DNA of 64,000 bases from Vibrio splendidus (GTDB lineage: Bacteria > Pseudomonadota > Gammaproteobacteria > Enterobacterales > Vibrionaceae). This document shows, in pieces, positions 61,925 through 64,000 of the stretch (positions are counted from its first letter, which is position 1; each line of letters opens with the position of its first letter). Position numbers and translations under genes: made by a program. The notes below the pieces were generated by a model that was not told the DNA's origin, made no database searches, and saw only the letters and a list, made by a program, of their open reading frames with translations. The stretch covers positions 1,922,001-1,986,000 of the forward strand of contig NZ_AP025508.1 of the NCBI RefSeq assembly GCF_024347615.1. The letters are read 5' to 3'.

Positions 61925-64000
61925 TATTTACCTTGCTCTTTTAAAAGCCTTAACGAGTTAGATACTACAATAATAGAGCTAGCAGACATGCCAACAACGG
62001 CAATGTATGGAGCAACCAAACCTGCGACAGCCAAAGGAAGAATAAGTAAGTTATATCCTAGTGACCAAGCTAGGTTTTCACGGATTATCCTACGCGTTTT
62101 TAGCGCTAAAGTACGGGACTTAAGTAATCTATCGAGCTTATCACCCAATAGCACCATATCCGCAGAGGCTTTCGCCACATCAGTACCGCCGCCCATAGCA
62201 ACAGACAGGTGAGCACCGGCAAGAATAGGGGCGTCATTGATACCGTCACCAACCATCATGGTGATGTCACTTGCGTCTCTAGAGTTTAAATAAGCCAGCT
62301 TGTCTTCCGGCTTCGCGTTAGCAACAATGTCAGTAATACCAATCTCTGCTGCAACAGGCTTCGCATTAATCAAAGAGTCTCCAGTCAGCAGCGTAGTTTT
62401 GATTCCCGCTTCTTTGAATTGCTTAATGAACTCGATACTTTCTTTACGAATCGGATCTTCATAAGTGAATGTTGCAATATGACGACCAGACATCGACAAG
62501 TAAATACCATTACTTTCAGATGGCTGAGCTTCACCTAGAATGAACTCGCTGCTACCAATCGCCACTTCTTGCCCATTCAACTCGCCAGTAATGCCCGAGC
62601 CAATCACGTTGTTTACCGACTCTACTTCGATACCATCAGAAATATAAGTTTTGAACGCTTTAGCGATAGGGTGGTTAGCGTGTTGCTCTAGGCTTGCTGC
62701 AACTTGCAAACAAGTGTCTTTATTAAGGTCAGCAAACGTCTCAACTTTACTGATACGAATATCACCTTCAGTCAGAGTGCCCGTTTTATCGATGATCAAG
62801 TGGTTTACCTTGCACAAGGTTTCAAATACGTGACCTTTGCGCAGCAAAATACCAAAGTTACCCATACGAGATGTTGAACACGTAATCGCGGTCGGCGTCG
62901 CAAGAGACAGAGCGCAAGGGCAGGTCGCTACTAATACTGAAAGCATGATCCAGAAAGCGTCTTCTGGTCGTGTTTGATGCCAGTAGAACCAAGTCCCAAA
63001 TGAAATAATTAAGATAACCGCGACAAAGTATCGAGCCACCACATCGGCGATTTCAGCAATTCGGGGTTTAGACAATTGAGCTTCATCTTGAAGACGAACG
63101 ATATTAGAAATAACCGAATCCGCTTTAGAGGTCATCACTTCCAATTCAAACGATTCATCACCATTCAATGTGCCAGCAAAGACCGTATCACCTTCATTCT
63201 TGACCACATGGATAGATTCGCCAGTCAGCATGGATTCATCGATATGAATTCTGCCAGACAATACTTTGCCATCTGCGGGAATATGTTCACCCGGTAGAAC
63301 GCGAATCTGGTCGCCAACTTTTAAGGTTTTTACCGGTACTTGCTCACCGTCTAGCGTTGTCGCCATCGCAGGAACGAGCTTAAGCAGGTTACCGCTAGCT
63401 GCTGCAGCTTTACGACGCGCGCGCATCTCAAGGAAACGACCAAGCAACAAGAAGAAGGTGAACATCGAGATAGATTCAAAGAACACTTCACCTTGCTCTG
63501 TCACTGTTGCCACTAAACTCGCAACGTAAGCAAATAGCAGAGCGATCGAAACGGGTACATCCATACCCAATGTTCGGCCTTTAATACTGCGCCACGCATT
63601 AATATAGAAAGGTAACGCAGAGTATAGGAGAACAGGTGTTGCGAAGATCAAACTTACCCAACGGAAGTAACTTTTGAATTCAGGTTCAAGGCTGCCAAAT
63701 ACTTCGAGGTAGAGCGCTACAGCTAACATCATGACTTGCATGGTCGCTAAACCAGCAATACCAAGACGATAGAGATAATTCTTCATCGATCGATGATAGG
63801 CGGCTTCTTGTTGATCAGCCTCGAATGGAGCGGCTTTGTAGCCTAGGGTATGGATTGCAGACAACAGCTCGCTCAGTTTAGCCTGAGTGTTGTCCCAGCT
63901 GAGCAGGGCGCGGTTAGTCGTGGTATTAACACGAATACTAACAACCCCTAACTTTGAAGAGACTTGCTTCTCAATAAGCCATGCACAAGCAGCACAAGAG
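61924..64000 (-). CDS. ccoI: copper-transporting P-type ATPase CcoI, 5' part beyond the window
   Basis: P1B-type ATPase that exports or delivers copper for cbb3 oxidase assembly. The frame stays open to the right edge, so about 690 residues are present and the N-terminus is missing. At the edge is the metal-binding CAAC of the N-terminal HMA domain. Further in are the CPC channel motif (ATCPCALSLATPTA), the phosphorylation site DKTGTLTEG, and MVGDGINDAPIL. The extra N-terminal Cys-rich domain of FixI-type pumps is expected upstream of the edge. It is the first visible gene of the ccoI-ccoS-TauE-type unit. Confidence 0.94.
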   Translation of the reverse strand, partial: SCAACAWLIEKQVSSKLGVVSIRVNTTTNRALLSWDNTQAKLSELLSAIHTLGYKAAPFEADQQEAAYHRSMKNYLYRLGIAGLATMQVMMLAVALYLEVFGSLEPEFKSYFRWVSLIFATPVLLYSALPFYINAWRSIKGRTLGMDVPVSIALLFAYVASLVATVTEQGEVFFESISMFTFFLLLGRFLEMRARRKAAAASGNLLKLVPAMATTLDGEQVPVKTLKVGDQIRVLPGEHIPADGKVLSGRIHIDESMLTGESIHVVKNEGDTVFAGTLNGDESFELEVMTSKADSVISNIVRLQDEAQLSKPRIAEIADVVARYFVAVILIISFGTWFYWHQTRPEDAFWIMLSVLVATCPCALSLATPTAITCSTSRMGNFGILLRKGHVFETLCKVNHLIIDKTGTLTEGDIRISKVETFADLNKDTCLQVAASLEQHANHPIAKAFKTYISDGIEVESVNNVIGSGITGELNGQEVAIGSSEFILGEAQPSESNGIYLSMSGRHIATFTYEDPIRKESIEFIKQFKEAGIKTTLLTGDSLINAKPVAAEIGITDIVANAKPEDKLAYLNSRDASDITMMVGDGINDAPILAGAHLSVAMGGGTDVAKASADMVLLGDKLDRLLKSRTLALKTRRIIRENLAWSLGYNLLILPLAVAGLVAPYIAVVGMSASSIIVVSNSLRLLKEQGK

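Overview
The window reads as chromosome 1 of a marine Vibrio, most likely of the V. splendidus group. Base composition is moderately AT-rich, and the genes recognised (norM, ribE, nagK, DUF3802 and DUF2960 proteins, potABC with two potD genes, ttcA-uspE-fnr-ccoS-ccoI, three chemoreceptors, a Vibrio-type fdh cluster) and their local order are those of vibrios. No rRNA, tRNA, CRISPR array, prophage or complete insertion sequence was seen. The organism call rests on recognised proteins, not on a database search.

Layout. 0-10.3 kb holds housekeeping and accessory singles: norM (cut by the left edge), a MITE-like element directly ahead of ribE, a CPXCG zinc-ribbon protein, a fructosamine kinase, a DUF3802 protein, an NlpC/P60 lipoprotein, a chemoreceptor, a sterol-desaturase-like enzyme, a DTW tRNA-modifying enzyme, nagK and a DUF2960 protein. 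10.6-15.4 kb is a leftward molybdenum/tungsten unit (tupA-tupB-tupC-mobA-mobB/moeA fusion). Divergent from it is a two-component system (15.7-19.2 kb) with a sigma-54-type response regulator. 19.5-28.6 kb has a chemoreceptor, a two-gene unit of a large membrane P-loop protein and an MscS channel, the ABC-F protein YbiT and a third chemoreceptor. 28.9-31.8 kb is cydA-cydB-cydX. 31.9-35.6 kb is a leftward operon of a metallo-beta-lactamase-fold protein, an HvfA-like Cys-rich peptide, a DUF692 (MNIO) enzyme, a DUF2063 partner and a DoxX protein. 35.9-46.1 kb is the formate dehydrogenase region (fdhD, DUF3305, DUF3306, ferredoxin-like protein, TorD-like chaperone, Tat small subunit, fdhA, fdhB, fdhC, membrane protein). 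46.5-49.7 kb has an ammonium transporter, cobB and a diguanylate cyclase gene broken by a 7-bp repeat. 49.8-55.0 kb is the polyamine uptake operon. 55.3-59.0 kb has a membrane protein, a Bax-like glucosaminidase, a DUF2987 protein and ttcA. 59.1-64.0 kb has uspE, fnr, a TauE/SafE protein, ccoS and ccoI (cut by the right edge).

How the parts may work together. The strongest signal beyond ordinary annotation is a candidate sigma-54 regulon for metal-dependent formate oxidation. Correctly oriented elements with GG-N10-GC spacing lie ahead of the tungstate transporter/molybdopterin operon, ahead of fdhD, ahead of DUF3305 and ahead of the main fdh operon. The response regulator has the GAFTGA loop needed to activate sigma-54 polymerase and is encoded divergently from tupA. 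A palindromic motif, ACAAAATGTC within GGACA-AAA-TGTCC-like arms, occurs in the tup/regulator gap, ahead of the fdh operon and near the DUF3305 promoter. The inference is that one signalling pair coordinates metal uptake, cofactor synthesis and the enzyme. Other points of interest are the HvfA RiPP-type operon with an added metallo-beta-lactamase-fold gene and an 11-G tract upstream, the MscS/P-loop pair whose Walker A lysine is replaced, the slippage-frameshifted diguanylate cyclase, and a possible 41-residue protein.
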